Of a DNA stretch of 64,000 nucleotides, positions 26,390-35,636 are shown piece by piece (the stretch's first letter is position 1; each line of letters begins with the position of its first letter). This stretch comes from Amycolatopsis bullii (GTDB lineage Bacteria; Actinomycetota; Actinomycetes; Mycobacteriales; Pseudonocardiaceae), in NCBI RefSeq assembly GCF_014654205.1, contig NZ_BNAW01000043.1, positions 1 to 64,000 on the forward strand, written 5' to 3'. The notes beneath the pieces are model-generated. The model was not told where the DNA came from, searched no databases, and worked only from the letters and a program-made list of their open reading frames with translations. The translations under genes and the position numbers were made by a program.

Positions 26390-27808
26390 TCAGGTTAACC
26401 AGCTTTTTGTTTCTCCTGTTGTGTTTGCTATGTAGCCGTCTGGGCGGACCAGGAGCCTCTCTGCGTTGGGGTGGGGGAGGTTGGGGGTCTCGGCTACGAG
26501 TACCTCTGGGTGGGGCGTGTCCGCCGGGGTTTTCGTCAGGAGGACCCAGGTTCCTTTGTGGAATAGGGTGCTCGCGTAGCCCTGGGGTGTCTGGAAGTCC
26601 GGGAGGCGGGTGCCCGCCGCGGGGTGGGACTCCGTTGTCGCGTAGTGAATGGCGAGGCCGGAGACCAAGCCGGACAGGTGGTGCTGGACCTGGTCCAGGG
26701 CTGCCAGGTCTCGGAAGAGGGCTCGGAGGGCCAGCTGGTTGGGGGTTGTCGGGATCAGGGCGTTCTGGGCCGCCACATTGTCCAGGACGTCTGCGGCCAC
26801 CTGGCGGCGTTCTTGTTCGTACGTGTCCAGGAGGCCTGGTGCCGCACGGTTGCGGAGCTCCGCTGCCAGCTTCCAGCCCAGGTTCATGGCGTCCTGGATG
26901 CCGAGGTTGAGGCCCTGGCCTCCGGCTGGGAAGTGGATGTGGGCCGCGTCGCCCGCCAACAGGACCCGGCCCACCCGGTAGTTCGCGGCCAGGCGGCTGT
27001 CGTCCGAGAAACGGGAGGCCCAGCGGACCTCCGCTATCTCCGCCTCAGGACCGAAACGTTCGGCGACCGCTCGCTCCACTTCTTCGCTGGTGACCTCCGC
27101 GCGCAGGTTTTCGGGGCGGTTCAGGCGATCTCCGAAACTGATGCGGTACAGGTTCGGCTCGGCCAGCGGGATCGCCCCGACGAACTTGCCCGGGCTCTGC
27201 GAGGTCACCATGTTCGTCATCGAACGCCACTGCGTCGGCGCACCCGGCGGAGTCCCCTTGAACAGCACATCCGCCGACACGCCGTGGCCCTGGCCTTCGA
27301 TGCCCTCGAACGGCATGTTCAAGGCCTTGCGCACCGTGCTGCGGCCGCCGTCGCAGCCCACCAGGTACTTCGCCCGGATGCGCAGCTCTCCTGCCGTGAT
27401 CGTGACGCCGTCGGCGTCCTGCACGAAGCTCGTGAGCTCGTGCCCTCGCCTGACCCGCACCCCCTGCTCCGCCAGGCGCTCCTCCAACGCCGCTTCCACC
27501 TCCGCCTGCGGGATGCCCAACTGGTACGGGTGGCGCGTGTCCCAGCCCGCATAGCTCACCGGAATCACCGCGAAGTGTCCGTCCGCGACAGTCGCGAACG
27601 AGCGATCCTTCGCGCGCGGCAGCAAACCCCGCAGATCCAGCACTTCCGCCGTGCGCGGCTGAAGGTTCAGGGCCTTCGACAGACCCGTTCGCGCGTGCAT
27701 CCGCTCGAGCACCGAGGTGTCCACTCCGGCCAGTGCCAGTTCGTTCGCCAGCATCAGACCCGTCGGGCCCGCGCCGGCGACAACCACGTCCGTGGTCAGC
27801 TCTTCCAT
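26390..27808 (-). CDS. FAD-dependent aromatic monooxygenase (group A, rifampicin-monooxygenase-like)
   Basis: A 472-residue flavoprotein hydroxylase. FAD/NADPH motifs: VVVAGAGPTGLMLANEL at the N-terminus, LVGCDGGRSTVRK near 150-162 and AGDAAHIHFPAGGQGLNLG near 290. The C-terminal thioredoxin-like region is present. The family oxidises phenolic or polyketide rings and includes Rox and tetracycline-inactivating enzymes, so antibiotic modification is one possibility; the true substrate is unknown. Divergent from a TetR gene with two operator-like palindromes between them, implying substrate-induced expression. Confidence 0.9.
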   Translation of the reverse strand: MEELTTDVVVAGAGPTGLMLANELALAGVDTSVLERMHARTGLSKALNLQPRTAEVLDLRGLLPRAKDRSFATVADGHFAVIPVSYAGWDTRHPYQLGIPQAEVEAALEERLAEQGVRVRRGHELTSFVQDADGVTITAGELRIRAKYLVGCDGGRSTVRKALNMPFEGIEGQGHGVSADVLFKGTPPGAPTQWRSMTNMVTSQSPGKFVGAIPLAEPNLYRISFGDRLNRPENLRAEVTSEEVERAVAERFGPEAEIAEVRWASRFSDDSRLAANYRVGRVLLAGDAAHIHFPAGGQGLNLGIQDAMNLGWKLAAELRNRAAPGLLDTYEQERRQVAADVLDNVAAQNALIPTTPNQLALRALFRDLAALDQVQHHLSGLVSGLAIHYATTESHPAAGTRLPDFQTPQGYASTLFHKGTWVLLTKTPADTPHPEVLVAETPNLPHPNAERLLVRPDGYIANTTGETKSWLT

Positions 27809-27820
27809 CTCCCCAGCTCC

Positions 27821-27869
27821 TTAACAACGTTAAATTGACCTGCCGCGAGGATGCCCTTAACATCGTTAA
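27821..27869. promoter_or_regulatory. Twin TetR operators TTAAC-N3-GTTAA
   Basis: TTAACAACGTTAA (27821-27833) and TTAACATCGTTAA (27857-27869) are perfect 5-bp inverted repeats around a 3-bp spacer, centred 36 bp apart in the 97-bp gap between the monooxygenase and TetR starts. They stand out as AT-rich in a GC-rich background and are probably the TetR binding sites controlling both genes. Confidence 0.8.
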
Positions 27870-27905
27870 ACTGTCAAGCAGCGATCATGAGGAGCAGTGC
27901 ACAAG

Positions 27906-28490
27906 ATGGCCCTGACCAGGGAAAACATTGCCCGGTCCGGGCTGAAGCTGCTCAACGAGGTGGGGCTCAACGGGCTCACGCTGCGGCTGATCGCCGCCGA
28001 TCTCGGGGTCAAGGCTCCTGCGCTGTACTGGCACATGAAGAACAAGCAGGAGCTGCTCGACGAGATGGCGACCCAGATGTACCGCGATTCCGTAGCCGAT
28101 CGGCGGCCGCCGGCGTCGGCGGGGGAGTGGGAAGGTGTCGCGCACGGCGCTCGCGCGCTGCGGCGGATGATGCTCGCCTATCGCGACGGCGGAAAGGTTT
28201 TCGCTGGTACGTACCTCGGTGACACGAGTTTGGTCGGCGAGCACCCGCTGCGCCGGAGCATCGACGCCGGGCTCGATGCGGGACGGGCGAGCCGCGCGAC
28301 CTTCACCGTCTACTGCTTCGTCATCGGGTACGTGATCGAGGAGCAGGCCGTGCGGCCCATGCCCGGCGAGTTCGACGAGCGTTACCGCGAGTCGGCGGGT
28401 GAGGCGGTGCTGGGGGACGCGGACGCGCGGTTCGAGGACGGGCTGGCCATGGTCCTGAGTGGAGCCCGTCAGTGGCTCGAGACCGCGTAA
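27906..28490 (+). CDS. TetR family repressor (TetR_C class)
   Basis: A 194-residue repressor. N-terminal HTH: LTRENIARSGLKLLNEVGLNGLTLRLIAADLGVKAPALYWH, the VKAPALYWHMKNKQELL helix being typical of the true TetR subfamily. The C-terminal domain would bind the inducer, perhaps the monooxygenase substrate. ATG 27906 was preferred to GTG 27897 because the GAGGAG site is 11 bases from the ATG but only two from the GTG. Divergently controls the monooxygenase. Confidence 0.9.
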   Translation: MALTRENIARSGLKLLNEVGLNGLTLRLIAADLGVKAPALYWHMKNKQELLDEMATQMYRDSVADRRPPASAGEWEGVAHGARALRRMMLAYRDGGKVFAGTYLGDTSLVGEHPLRRSIDAGLDAGRASRATFTVYCFVIGYVIEEQAVRPMPGEFDERYRESAGEAVLGDADARFEDGLAMVLSGARQWLETA

Positions 28491-28567
28491 GGGCAGGTCA
28501 GAGCGTTTCGGGACCCCGGTGAAAACCTGGTGGCGACCCCGTGTAATCTATTCAAGTACCACAACGG

Positions 28568-28644
28568 CGCGGGGTGGAGCAGCTCGGTAGCTCGCTGGGC
28601 TCATAACCCAGAGGTCGCAGGTTCAAATCCTGTCCCCGCTACCA
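28568..28644 (+). tRNA. tRNA-fMet (CAT), initiator, CCA encoded
   Basis: The same 74-nt initiator tRNA as at 26182, but here the CCA tail is encoded (28642-28644). A TAATCT -10-like box lies at 28544-28549. The gene is an exact direct repeat of the first copy 2.4 kb away. Confidence 0.97.
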
Positions 28645-28646
28645 CG

Positions 28647-28687
28647 AAGAGGCACGTTTCCGGGAAATCCGGGAACGTGCCTCTTTT
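28647..28687 (+). terminator. Terminator after the second tRNA-fMet
   Basis: Hairpin AAGAGGCACGTTTC / GGGAACGTGCCTCTT with a GGGAAATCC loop region and TTTTG tail, starting three bases after the encoded CCA. Confidence 0.9.
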
Positions 28688-29023
28688 GTCATGCCGGAAC
28701 GGCTTTCGCTGCCGACTTTTCCGTCCGGTGCGCGGAAAACTGCGGATCCCACGATGTGGACGGGCGCGCCGGGTGGTTGCGGTGAGTGTCCGGAGTCGGC
28801 CAAGCCGGGGATCGCCGCCCGTCGAACTCACCTGCCTGGACGCGCCGAGGCGGTCCGGGTGCGTCTGGTTGGACCAAAATTCCCTGGGAGCGGTTGCAGA
28901 GCGTATTCACGTCCACAGTGGACCTGCTCGCATTGGGCCGAACGAGGGGATCTGTCTAGCCACAATGGACAGATCCGCTGACCACTGTGGACACAGCGGC
29001 CGATAAGTGGGAATCTAGGGGGC
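28688..29023. other. Intergenic region with palindromes before the PadR gene
   Basis: 336 bp with no supported gene. It holds GTCCACAGTGGAC (28911-28923), an 8-bp inverted repeat GATCTGTC/GACAGATC (28949-28956 and 28968-28975), and ACCACTGTGGA just after. These lie 50-115 bp before the PadR start and could be operator sites, as PadR proteins usually repress their own gene. Confidence 0.55.
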
Positions 29024-29524
29024 GTGTCCGAATTGAATGCAACAGCCGCCGCCCTGCTCGGTCTGCTCCACGACGGTCCCGCCACCGGCGGGCAGCTCGT
29101 CGCCGGAGCCGGAGAGCGGTTCGGTGCCTTCTTCAGCGTCACCCGCAGCCAGGTGTACCGGGAGCTCCCGGCGCTGTCCAAGGAAGGCCTCGTCCGGCTC
29201 GGCAAGCAGGGCCCGCGCTCCAGCCAGCAGTACCTGATCACCGCCGCCGGCAAGAAGGCCTTCAAGGCCTGGCTGACCTCCGAAGCCGGCCCCGACCACC
29301 TGCGCAGCCCGCTCATCCTGCGGCTCGTGCACGCCGGGTCGCTGACCGCGAAGCAGCGGCAGTCGCTGCTCGAGTCGGCCCGGACGAGCTACAGCCAGCA
29401 GCTCGACGAGGCCAGGGCGGCCACCAAGGCGGCCGAGGGGCCGTACGAAAAGGCCGTCGCCGAGTTCGCCCAGGCCCAGGCCAAGGCCGCGCTGAAGCTG
29501 CTCGACGCCATCCCCGCGGCCTGA
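29024..29524 (+). CDS. PadR family transcriptional regulator
   Basis: A 166-residue PadR regulator. The winged HTH is ATAAALLGLLHDGPATGGQL, then SVTRSQVYRELPALSKEGLV and the wing GPRSSQQYLITAAGKKAF. A C-terminal helical dimerisation region (about 95-160) follows. The GTG gives the standard MSELNATAAALL N-terminus. No obvious target gene is divergent from it. A terminator separates it from prfB. Confidence 0.9.
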   Translation: MSELNATAAALLGLLHDGPATGGQLVAGAGERFGAFFSVTRSQVYRELPALSKEGLVRLGKQGPRSSQQYLITAAGKKAFKAWLTSEAGPDHLRSPLILRLVHAGSLTAKQRQSLLESARTSYSQQLDEARAATKAAEGPYEKAVAEFAQAQAKAALKLLDAIPAA

Positions 29525-29534
29525 GGTTCGCGCG

Positions 29535-29569
29535 CCCGCGACCGGTCCTCGCAACCGGTCGCGGGTTTT
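29535..29569 (+). terminator. Terminator between PadR gene and prfB
   Basis: Perfect 11-bp stem CCCGCGACCGG / CCGGTCGCGGG, loop TCCTCGCAA, then TTTT. Confidence 0.9.
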
Positions 29570-29587
29570 GCCGTAACCTTGACAAAC

Positions 29588-30685
29588 GTGAGTGATGAGT
29601 TCGACGCGGCACTGAAGGACCTGGCCGGCAAGCTGACGCAGATCGAGTCGGTGATGGACCTGGATGCGCTGCGTGCCCAGGTGGCCGACCTGGAGCAACA
29701 GGCCTCGAGCCCGACCCTCTGGGACGACCCGGAGGCGGCGCAGAAGGTCACCAGCCAGCTGTCCCACCGGCAGGGCGAGCTGCGCCGGGTCTCCGACCTG
29801 CGCCAGCGGCTCGACGACCTCGGCGTGCTGTACGAGCTCGCCGAGGCCGAAGGCGACTCCGGCAGCATGGGCGAGGCCGAGACCGAGCTCGCCGACCTCG
29901 GCAAGGCCATCGACGGCCTCGAGGTCCGCACCCTGCTCTCGGGCGAGTACGACGACCGCAACGCCGTCGTCACCATCCGCTCCGAGGCCGGTGGCGTCGA
30001 CGCGGCCGACTTCGCCGAGATGCTGCTGCGCATGTACCTGCGCTGGGCGGAGCGCCACGGCTACCCGACCGACGTCTACGACATCTCCTACGCCGAAGAG
30101 GCGGGCATCAAGTCGGCGACGTTCAAGGTCAGCGCCCCCTACGTCTACGGCACCCTCTCGGTCGAGCAGGGCACCCACCGGCTCGTCCGGATCTCGCCGT
30201 TCGACAACCAGAGCCGCCGCCAGACGTCGTTCGCGCACGTCGAGGTGCTGCCCGAGGTCGAAGAGGTCGACCACGTCGACATCCCGGAAAAGGACATCCG
30301 GGTCGACGTGTACCGCTCGTCGGGCCCCGGTGGACAGAGCGTGAACACGACCGACTCCGCGGTGCGCATCACGCACCTCCCGACGAACATCGTCGTCTCC
30401 TGCCAGAACGAGAAGTCGCAGCTGCAGAACAAGGCGGCCGCGATGAAGGTCCTCCAGGCGCGGCTGCTGCAGCGCAAGAAGGAAGAGGAGCGCAAGGAGA
30501 TGGACGCGCTCAAGGACGGCGGCTCGAGCTGGGGCAACCAGATGCGCTCCTACGTGCTGCACCCGTACCAGATGGTCAAGGACCTGCGGACCGAGTTCGA
30601 GGTCGGCAACCCGTCGGCGGTGCTCGACGGCGACATCGACGGCTTCCTCGACGCCGGCATCCGCTGGCGGAAGCAGAGCGCCTGA
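29588..30685 (+). CDS. prfB: Peptide chain release factor 2
   Basis: A 365-residue class I release factor that ends translation at UGA and UAA. The stop-codon-reading tripeptide SPF is at 203-205, the RF2 form, and the peptidyl-tRNA hydrolysis motif GGQ at 248-250. The gene is one continuous frame: the programmed +1 frameshift with internal UGA found in many bacteria is absent. GTG 29588 ([12 protein letters not shown]) was chosen. It precedes ftsE, ftsX and smpB, the usual actinobacterial order. Confidence 0.97.
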   Translation: MSDEFDAALKDLAGKLTQIESVMDLDALRAQVADLEQQASSPTLWDDPEAAQKVTSQLSHRQGELRRVSDLRQRLDDLGVLYELAEAEGDSGSMGEAETELADLGKAIDGLEVRTLLSGEYDDRNAVVTIRSEAGGVDAADFAEMLLRMYLRWAERHGYPTDVYDISYAEEAGIKSATFKVSAPYVYGTLSVEQGTHRLVRISPFDNQSRRQTSFAHVEVLPEVEEVDHVDIPEKDIRVDVYRSSGPGGQSVNTTDSAVRITHLPTNIVVSCQNEKSQLQNKAAAMKVLQARLLQRKKEEERKEMDALKDGGSSWGNQMRSYVLHPYQMVKDLRTEFEVGNPSAVLDGDIDGFLDAGIRWRKQSA

Positions 30686-30797
30686 TCGGCGCAGCGGGTG
30701 TCGGGGTGACCGCTCACCGTACGCAAACACCCGCTGCTCCACCCGGGTGCACCGGGCAACCGGGGCTTCACGAGACCGGTGGGTAGTATGCCGAATC

Positions 30798-31487
30798 GTG
30801 ATCCGGCTCGAAGAGGTTTCCAAGGTCTACAAGACCTCGACGCGGCCCGCGCTCGAGCGGGTGTCCGTCGACATCGAAAAGGGTGAGTTCGTCTTCCTCA
30901 TCGGTCCCTCGGGATCGGGGAAGTCGACCTTCCTCCGGCTCCTGCTGCGCGAAGAGACGCCGACCAAGGGCCGCGTGATGGTGTCCAACTTCGACGTCGC
31001 CAAGCTGGCCCGCCGCAGGGTCCCGCGCCTGCGGCAGACCATCGGCTGCGTCTTCCAGGACTTCCGGCTGCTGGCGAACAAGACCGTCGCCGAAAACGTG
31101 GCGTTCGCCCTCGAGGTCATCGGCAAGCCGGGGCCGACCATCAAGAAGGTCGTCCCCGAGGTGCTGGAGCTCGTCGGCCTCGACGGCAAGGCCGACCGGC
31201 TGCCCAACGAGCTCTCCGGCGGTGAGCAGCAGCGCGTCGCGATCGCGCGCGCGTTCGTGAACCGCCCGCTGGTGCTGCTCGCCGACGAACCGACGGGGAA
31301 CCTGGACCCCGACACCAGCCAGGACATCATGCTGCTGCTGGAGCGGATCAACCGCACCGGCACCACCGTCCTGATGGCCACCCACGATCACTCCATCGTG
31401 GACTCCATGCGGCGCCGCGTGGTCGAGCTGCAGCTCGGCCGGGTGATCCGCGACGACGCCCGCGGCGTCTACGGCATCGGTCGCTGA
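30798..31487 (+). CDS. ftsE: Cell-division ABC transporter ATP-binding protein
   Basis: A 229-residue ABC ATPase that powers FtsX and, with it, controls septal peptidoglycan hydrolases. Walker A GPSGSGKS (36-43), signature [14 protein letters not shown], Walker B LLADEPTG and H-loop MATHDHS are all intact. The GTG gives [11 protein letters not shown]. ftsX follows after 48 bp. Confidence 0.97.
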   Translation: MIRLEEVSKVYKTSTRPALERVSVDIEKGEFVFLIGPSGSGKSTFLRLLLREETPTKGRVMVSNFDVAKLARRRVPRLRQTIGCVFQDFRLLANKTVAENVAFALEVIGKPGPTIKKVVPEVLELVGLDGKADRLPNELSGGEQQRVAIARAFVNRPLVLLADEPTGNLDPDTSQDIMLLLERINRTGTTVLMATHDHSIVDSMRRRVVELQLGRVIRDDARGVYGIGR

Positions 31488-31535
31488 GACCCGTCCACCC
31501 CGCACCGACCCCGACCCCAAGGACCTGCACCCGCC

Positions 31536-32429
31536 ATGCGCGCCAGTTTCGTCTTCAGTGAGGTAGTCACCGGCCTGCGCCGGAACGTCACGATGACCAT
31601 CGCGATGATGCTGACCACGGCCGTGTCGCTCGCCATGCTCGGCGGCGGCCTCCTCGCCGTGCGGACGATCGACAAGATGAAGTCCAACTTCCTCGCCGAC
31701 GTCGAGGTCTCGGTCTACCTCACCGACGACATCAGCGCGACCGACAAGAACTGCACCCAGGCGCTGTGCCAGTCGCTGCGGACCTCGCTGCAGAGCAACA
31801 ACGGTGTCGAATCGGTCGTGTTCGAGAACCGCGACCAGGCCTTCGACCGGTTCAAGAAGATCTTCGAGAGCCAGCCGGAGCTGATCGCGCTCACCGGTCC
31901 CGAGTCGCTGCCCGCGTCGCTGCACGTGAAGCTGAAGGACCCGGACCGCAGCGACGCGATCGTGCAGGAGTACGCGAACAAGCCGGGCGTGCGGAAGGTC
32001 GACGACCAGAAGAAGTTCCTCGACCGCGTCTTCAACGCCTTCAACGGCGTCCGCAACATGGCCTTCGGTGCCGCGCTCATCATGGCCATCGCCGCGCTGC
32101 TGCTGATCGCCAACACGATCCAGGTGTCCGCGTTCACCCGGCGCACCGAGGTCGGCATCATGCGGCTGGTCGGCGCGACGCGGTGGTACACGCAGCTGCC
32201 GTTCCTCCTGGAGGCGGTGGTCGCCGGCGTGGTCGGTGCGGTCCTCGGGATCATCATGCTGGTGCTGACCAAGGCGAGCTTCCTCGACTCGGTGTTCACC
32301 GGCGACGTCTTCCCGAAGATCACCATGCTGGAGCTGCTGTTCCCGGTCGCGCCGATCCTGCTCGGGGTGTCCGTGGTGATCTCCGCCATCACCGGGTACG
32401 TCACGCTGCGGCTGTACGTCCGGCACTAG
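31536..32429 (+). CDS. ftsX: Cell-division protein FtsX
   Basis: A 297-residue four-helix membrane subunit of FtsEX. An N-terminal helix (about 22-42) leads to an extracellular domain of about 120 residues (DVEVSVYLTDDIS, with two cysteines in KNCTQALCQ likely forming a disulfide). Three C-terminal helices with the family TRRTEVGIMRLVGATRWY loop follow. The extracellular domain binds a peptidoglycan hydrolase (RipC in mycobacteria). Confidence 0.96.
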   Translation: MRASFVFSEVVTGLRRNVTMTIAMMLTTAVSLAMLGGGLLAVRTIDKMKSNFLADVEVSVYLTDDISATDKNCTQALCQSLRTSLQSNNGVESVVFENRDQAFDRFKKIFESQPELIALTGPESLPASLHVKLKDPDRSDAIVQEYANKPGVRKVDDQKKFLDRVFNAFNGVRNMAFGAALIMAIAALLLIANTIQVSAFTRRTEVGIMRLVGATRWYTQLPFLLEAVVAGVVGAVLGIIMLVLTKASFLDSVFTGDVFPKITMLELLFPVAPILLGVSVVISAITGYVTLRLYVRH

Positions 32430-32473
32430 ATAACCGGCTGCTCGTCACCGTCGGAATCACGTAGAGTGGTCAT

Positions 32474-32956
32474 ATGCCCAAGGAACGTGGCCAGAAGGTG
32501 ATCGTGTCGAACCGCAAGGCGCGGCACGATTACTCCATCCTCGACACCTACGAGTGCGGTCTCGTGCTCGTCGGCACCGAGGTCAAGAGCCTGCGCGAGG
32601 GCAAGGCGTCACTGGCGGACGCGTTCGCGACGGTCGACGACGGCGAAGTGTGGCTGCGCAACGTGCACATCCCGGAGTACACGCAGGGCACGTGGACCAA
32701 CCACATGCCGCGGCGCACCCGGAAGCTGCTGCTGCACAAGCGGGAGATCGAGAAGCTGATCGGCAAGACCAAGGAGAGCGGGCTCTCCTTGGTCCCGCTG
32801 TCGATGTACTTCAAGGACGGCAAGGTCAAGGTCGAAATCGCGCTGGCCCAGGGCAAGAAGGCCTACGACAAGCGGCAGTCGCTCGCCAAGCGCGACGCGG
32901 AGCGCGACATCAGGAAGGCGATGGGCCGCGCGCTGAAGGGCCGGTTCACGGAGTGA
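32474..32956 (+). CDS. smpB: SsrA-binding protein SmpB
   Basis: A 160-residue SmpB, partner of tmRNA in trans-translation. Conserved blocks: [81 protein letters not shown] and the C-terminal helix [13 protein letters not shown]. The RNA partner ssrA is 5.3 kb downstream. Its stop overlaps the amidohydrolase start by four bases. Confidence 0.97.
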   Translation: MPKERGQKVIVSNRKARHDYSILDTYECGLVLVGTEVKSLREGKASLADAFATVDDGEVWLRNVHIPEYTQGTWTNHMPRRTRKLLLHKREIEKLIGKTKESGLSLVPLSMYFKDGKVKVEIALAQGKKAYDKRQSLAKRDAERDIRKAMGRALKGRFTE

Positions 32957-33858
32957 CGCACGGCCCGGCAACCGATGCGGACGTCGCGCGCTGGACGGCG
33001 TCGCTGGGCCTGCCGGGCCTGGTCGACCTGCACGTCCACTTCCTGCCGAAGCCGGTGATGGACAAGGTCTGGGCGTACTTCGACGCGGCCTCGACGCACT
33101 ACGGCACCGAGTGGCCGGTGTTCTACCGGACGTCCGAAGAGGAGCGTCTGGAGACGCTGCGTGCGCTCGGTGTCACGCGCTTCGCGCCGCTGGTCTACCC
33201 GCACAAGCCGGGGATGGCCGAGTGGCTGACGGAGTGGGCGCTCGAGTTCGCCGCGCGGGTGCCGGACGCCGTGCCGACCGGGACGTTCTACCCCGAGCCC
33301 GGCGCCGGGTCCGCTGTGGACAGTGCGCTGCGGGCCGGCGCCCGGGTGTTCAAGGCGCACGTGCAGGTGGGTGCGTACGACCCGCGTGACGACCTGCTGA
33401 AGCCCGTGTGGGGTTCCCTGGCCGACGCCGAGGTTCCGGTCGTCGTCCACTGTGGACACGGTCCGTTGCGGGGTGACTTCACGGGGTTGTCGGTGTTCGA
33501 GGAGGTCCTGGCCCGGCACCCGCGGCTCACGGCGGTGCTCGCGCACGCGGCGATGCCGGAGTTCGGGACGGCGTTCGAGCTCATGGCGAAGTACCCGCGG
33601 GTGCACCTGGACACGACGATGGTGGGGGTGCCGTTCGCCGAGGCGATGGCGCCGCTGCCGCCGGACTGGACGGCGCGGCTGGCCGGGTTCGCCGACCGCG
33701 TCGTGTTCGGCACGGACTTCCCGAACATCCCCTACTCCTACGCGACGCAGTTGCAGGCGATCGCCGGCTGGGCGGCCGACGATCGCCTGGGGGAGCCGTT
33801 CCTGCGGGCGGTCCTGCACGACACGCCCTGGCGCCTCGTGAGTGGTAAGGCGGGTTAG
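32953..33858 (+). CDS. Amidohydrolase family protein (amidohydrolase 2 type)
   Basis: A 301-residue TIM-barrel metal hydrolase. The HxH metal motif is VDLHVHF (His27, His29), further ligands are VVHCGHG and AHAAMPE, and the late aspartate is in [11 protein letters not shown], giving the pattern of the amidohydrolase-2/ACMSD-like group. Substrate unknown. The GTG overlaps the smpB stop (GTGA), so it is translationally coupled. Its last codons lie in the left arm of a 20-bp perfect palindrome and its TAG stop falls in the loop. Confidence 0.88.
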   Translation: MTHGPATDADVARWTASLGLPGLVDLHVHFLPKPVMDKVWAYFDAASTHYGTEWPVFYRTSEEERLETLRALGVTRFAPLVYPHKPGMAEWLTEWALEFAARVPDAVPTGTFYPEPGAGSAVDSALRAGARVFKAHVQVGAYDPRDDLLKPVWGSLADAEVPVVVHCGHGPLRGDFTGLSVFEEVLARHPRLTAVLAHAAMPEFGTAFELMAKYPRVHLDTTMVGVPFAEAMAPLPPDWTARLAGFADRVVFGTDFPNIPYSYATQLQAIAGWAADDRLGEPFLRAVLHDTPWRLVSGKAG

Positions 33859-33880
33859 AACCCGCCTTACCACTCACGAG
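33835..33880. repeat. Perfect 20-bp inverted repeat, stop codon in the loop
   Basis: Arms CTCGTGAGTGGTAAGGCGGG (33835-33854) and its exact complement (33861-33880) flank the hexamer TTAGAA, which contains the amidohydrolase stop codon. There is no T tract. It lies between convergent genes and could act as a bidirectional terminator or be a REP-like element; the length and perfection suggest a mobile palindromic repeat. Confidence 0.85.
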
Positions 33881-33882
33881 GG

Positions 33883-35199
33883 TCAACGCTTGATCGCTGC
33901 TCGCTCGGTGACGACGACCGCGCGGCCGAGCAGCCGGGTGCCGATGACCGTGACCGGGATCTGCCTGCCGGCCAGGAGGAAGCCGGCCGTGGCGAGGACC
34001 ACCCAGGGGACCGGGCCGTGGGCGATGCCGTCCGAGAGCGGGGCGAACCCGTGGGCCGCCAGGCCGAGCAGGCCACCCGAGACCAGGAGCCCGGCCACGA
34101 CCAGCTGCGGCGTCCTGGCCGTGAGTTCGCCGGTGTCGCGCTGCATTTCGAAGTGGGCGAACAGCCGCAGCAGGCCGAGCAGCACCATCCCGCACGCCGC
34201 GAACCACGCCGGCGCCATGATCAGCCAGAACACCGTGCCCGGGGCGGGGGTCTGGTAGCCGAGGCCGTACACCGTCACGCCCGCCACCACGACCAGCGCC
34301 GGCATGTGCCAGAGGTAGACGCTCATGAAGCGCGCGCCGAGCCAGCCGAGGGCGTCGCCGATGCCGGGGCGCGCCGCGAGCGCGTTGAGCTGCGGGCGGA
34401 AGGCGAGCAGCAGGCCGACCTGGCCGACGGCGAGGAAGGCAAGCAGCACGGTCGGCGGGCTCATGTTCGACACCGGCGCGCCCGGCATGCCGATCATGCT
34501 GGCCGGGTACGGCCCGAACGCGACCATCAGCGCCGTGACGCCGAACCCGGCGGCCGACAGCGTCAGCGCGCCGCGGCGGGTCAGCGAGCCGAGGCGGCCT
34601 TCGACGTAGTGGAAGCCCAGCTGGTGCACGGCGACCCAGACGAAGATCGCGTTGGCGTACCCGATGTAGCCGAGGTCGTTGAAGCGCGCGACGTCGACGA
34701 GGACGCCCGCCGCGCCCATGACGAGCGGCACCTTCAGGCCCCAGCGCCGGTGCGCGGCCACCATGAGCGGCGTGAGCAGCACGACGAGCACGTACACCGC
34801 GAGGAACCAGAGCAGCTGCGCGGCGATCGCGCTGCCGACCTGCACCGGCTGCGGCGGGACGCCCAGGCCGCGCAGGAAGTCCGGCACGACCAGCCAGACC
34901 GCCATCAGCGGCAGCACCGGCACCATCAGGCGCTTGATGCGCCCGGCGAGCCACTGCCGCGTGGACGCGGCGCGGCGGAACGAGATCAGGTTCGCCGCGC
35001 CGCCGGCGAAGAAGACCAGGGGCATGACCTGGCTGAGCCAGGTGACGACCCACCAGCCGGGCGTCGCCAGCGCGTTGCCGGTGGCGAGGTGCCCGTCGGA
35101 GTAGGAGAGCACCGGCATGATCCAGTGCTGGGCGATGACGGCGAGGATGGCCCCCGCCCGGACGACGTCGAGGAACCTGTCCCGGCCCGCTGTCTGCAT
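33883..35199 (-). CDS. Acyltransferase family 3 membrane protein
   Basis: A 438-residue protein with about ten transmembrane segments and the family N-terminus RDRFLDVVRAGAILAVIAQHW, where the Arg and His (RDRFLD, QHW) match acyltransferase-3 catalytic positions. FFAGGAANLISF and MSVYLWHMPAL are also typical. These enzymes O-acetylate or acylate sugars, antibiotics or peptidoglycan. Substrate unknown. It starts at ATG 35199. Confidence 0.9.
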   Translation of the reverse strand: MQTAGRDRFLDVVRAGAILAVIAQHWIMPVLSYSDGHLATGNALATPGWWVVTWLSQVMPLVFFAGGAANLISFRRAASTRQWLAGRIKRLMVPVLPLMAVWLVVPDFLRGLGVPPQPVQVGSAIAAQLLWFLAVYVLVVLLTPLMVAAHRRWGLKVPLVMGAAGVLVDVARFNDLGYIGYANAIFVWVAVHQLGFHYVEGRLGSLTRRGALTLSAAGFGVTALMVAFGPYPASMIGMPGAPVSNMSPPTVLLAFLAVGQVGLLLAFRPQLNALAARPGIGDALGWLGARFMSVYLWHMPALVVVAGVTVYGLGYQTPAPGTVFWLIMAPAWFAACGMVLLGLLRLFAHFEMQRDTGELTARTPQLVVAGLLVSGGLLGLAAHGFAPLSDGIAHGPVPWVVLATAGFLLAGRQIPVTVIGTRLLGRAVVVTERAAIKR

Positions 35200-35296
35200 G
35201 CTGTTCAGCCTGGCCGGTTCGACCAGCGGAAACAGCGGTGCTGACCGCCCTCTTGGAGGTCCTGTTCACCCCCGGTGGATACGGGGGTTCTCCCTA

Positions 35297-35521
35297 CTAC
35301 CGCAAACCGTCGGGCTCGGGTTCGTGCTGCGCGGCGGCGAGGCGGTACTCCCAGCCGTGCTCGGTGAGGCCGAGCTCGTAGCGGGTCTCGATCTTCGGGC
35401 CGCCGTGCAGGTGGATGTGCCGGATGACGGTGCCGGGAATGGGCTCGGCGTCCCCGAGCTCCTGGACGCGGCCGTCGAGCGGGCCGCCGAAGAAGCGGAC
35501 GCAGCGGATCTCGTCGGACAT
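35297..35521 (-). CDS. Small hypothetical protein
   Basis: A 74-residue soluble protein beginning MSDEIRCVRFFGGPLDGRVQEL and containing IRHIHLHGGPKIETRYEL, a compact beta-rich look resembling small actinobacterial proteins of unknown role. ATG 35521 has GAGGAG eight bases upstream; ATG 35551 is a weaker alternative. A 12-bp palindrome lies 36 bp upstream. Confidence 0.75.
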   Translation of the reverse strand: MSDEIRCVRFFGGPLDGRVQELGDAEPIPGTVIRHIHLHGGPKIETRYELGLTEHGWEYRLAAAQHEPEPDGLR

Positions 35522-35556
35522 CTGCGCGCTCCTCTCGAGGGGTCCGCTCATGGTAG

Positions 35557-35568
35557 GTGAGCGCTCAC
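35557..35568. promoter_or_regulatory. Perfect palindrome GTGAGCGCTCAC
   Basis: A 12-bp perfect palindrome in the promoter region of the 74-residue gene, of the size and form of a TetR- or GntR-type operator. No matching regulator is adjacent. Confidence 0.4.
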
Positions 35569-35636
35569 ACGGGTGCCGCCCGCGGAACGGGTGACTCGGT
35601 GTCCACCCTACGGGACCTCCGGTCACCGTCCGTCGC

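Noticed and set aside
29588-30685. Programmed frameshift in prfB
   Set aside because: The gene reads as one uninterrupted frame with RF2 motifs SPF and GGQ; no internal TGA or slippery CTT-T site is present near the start.
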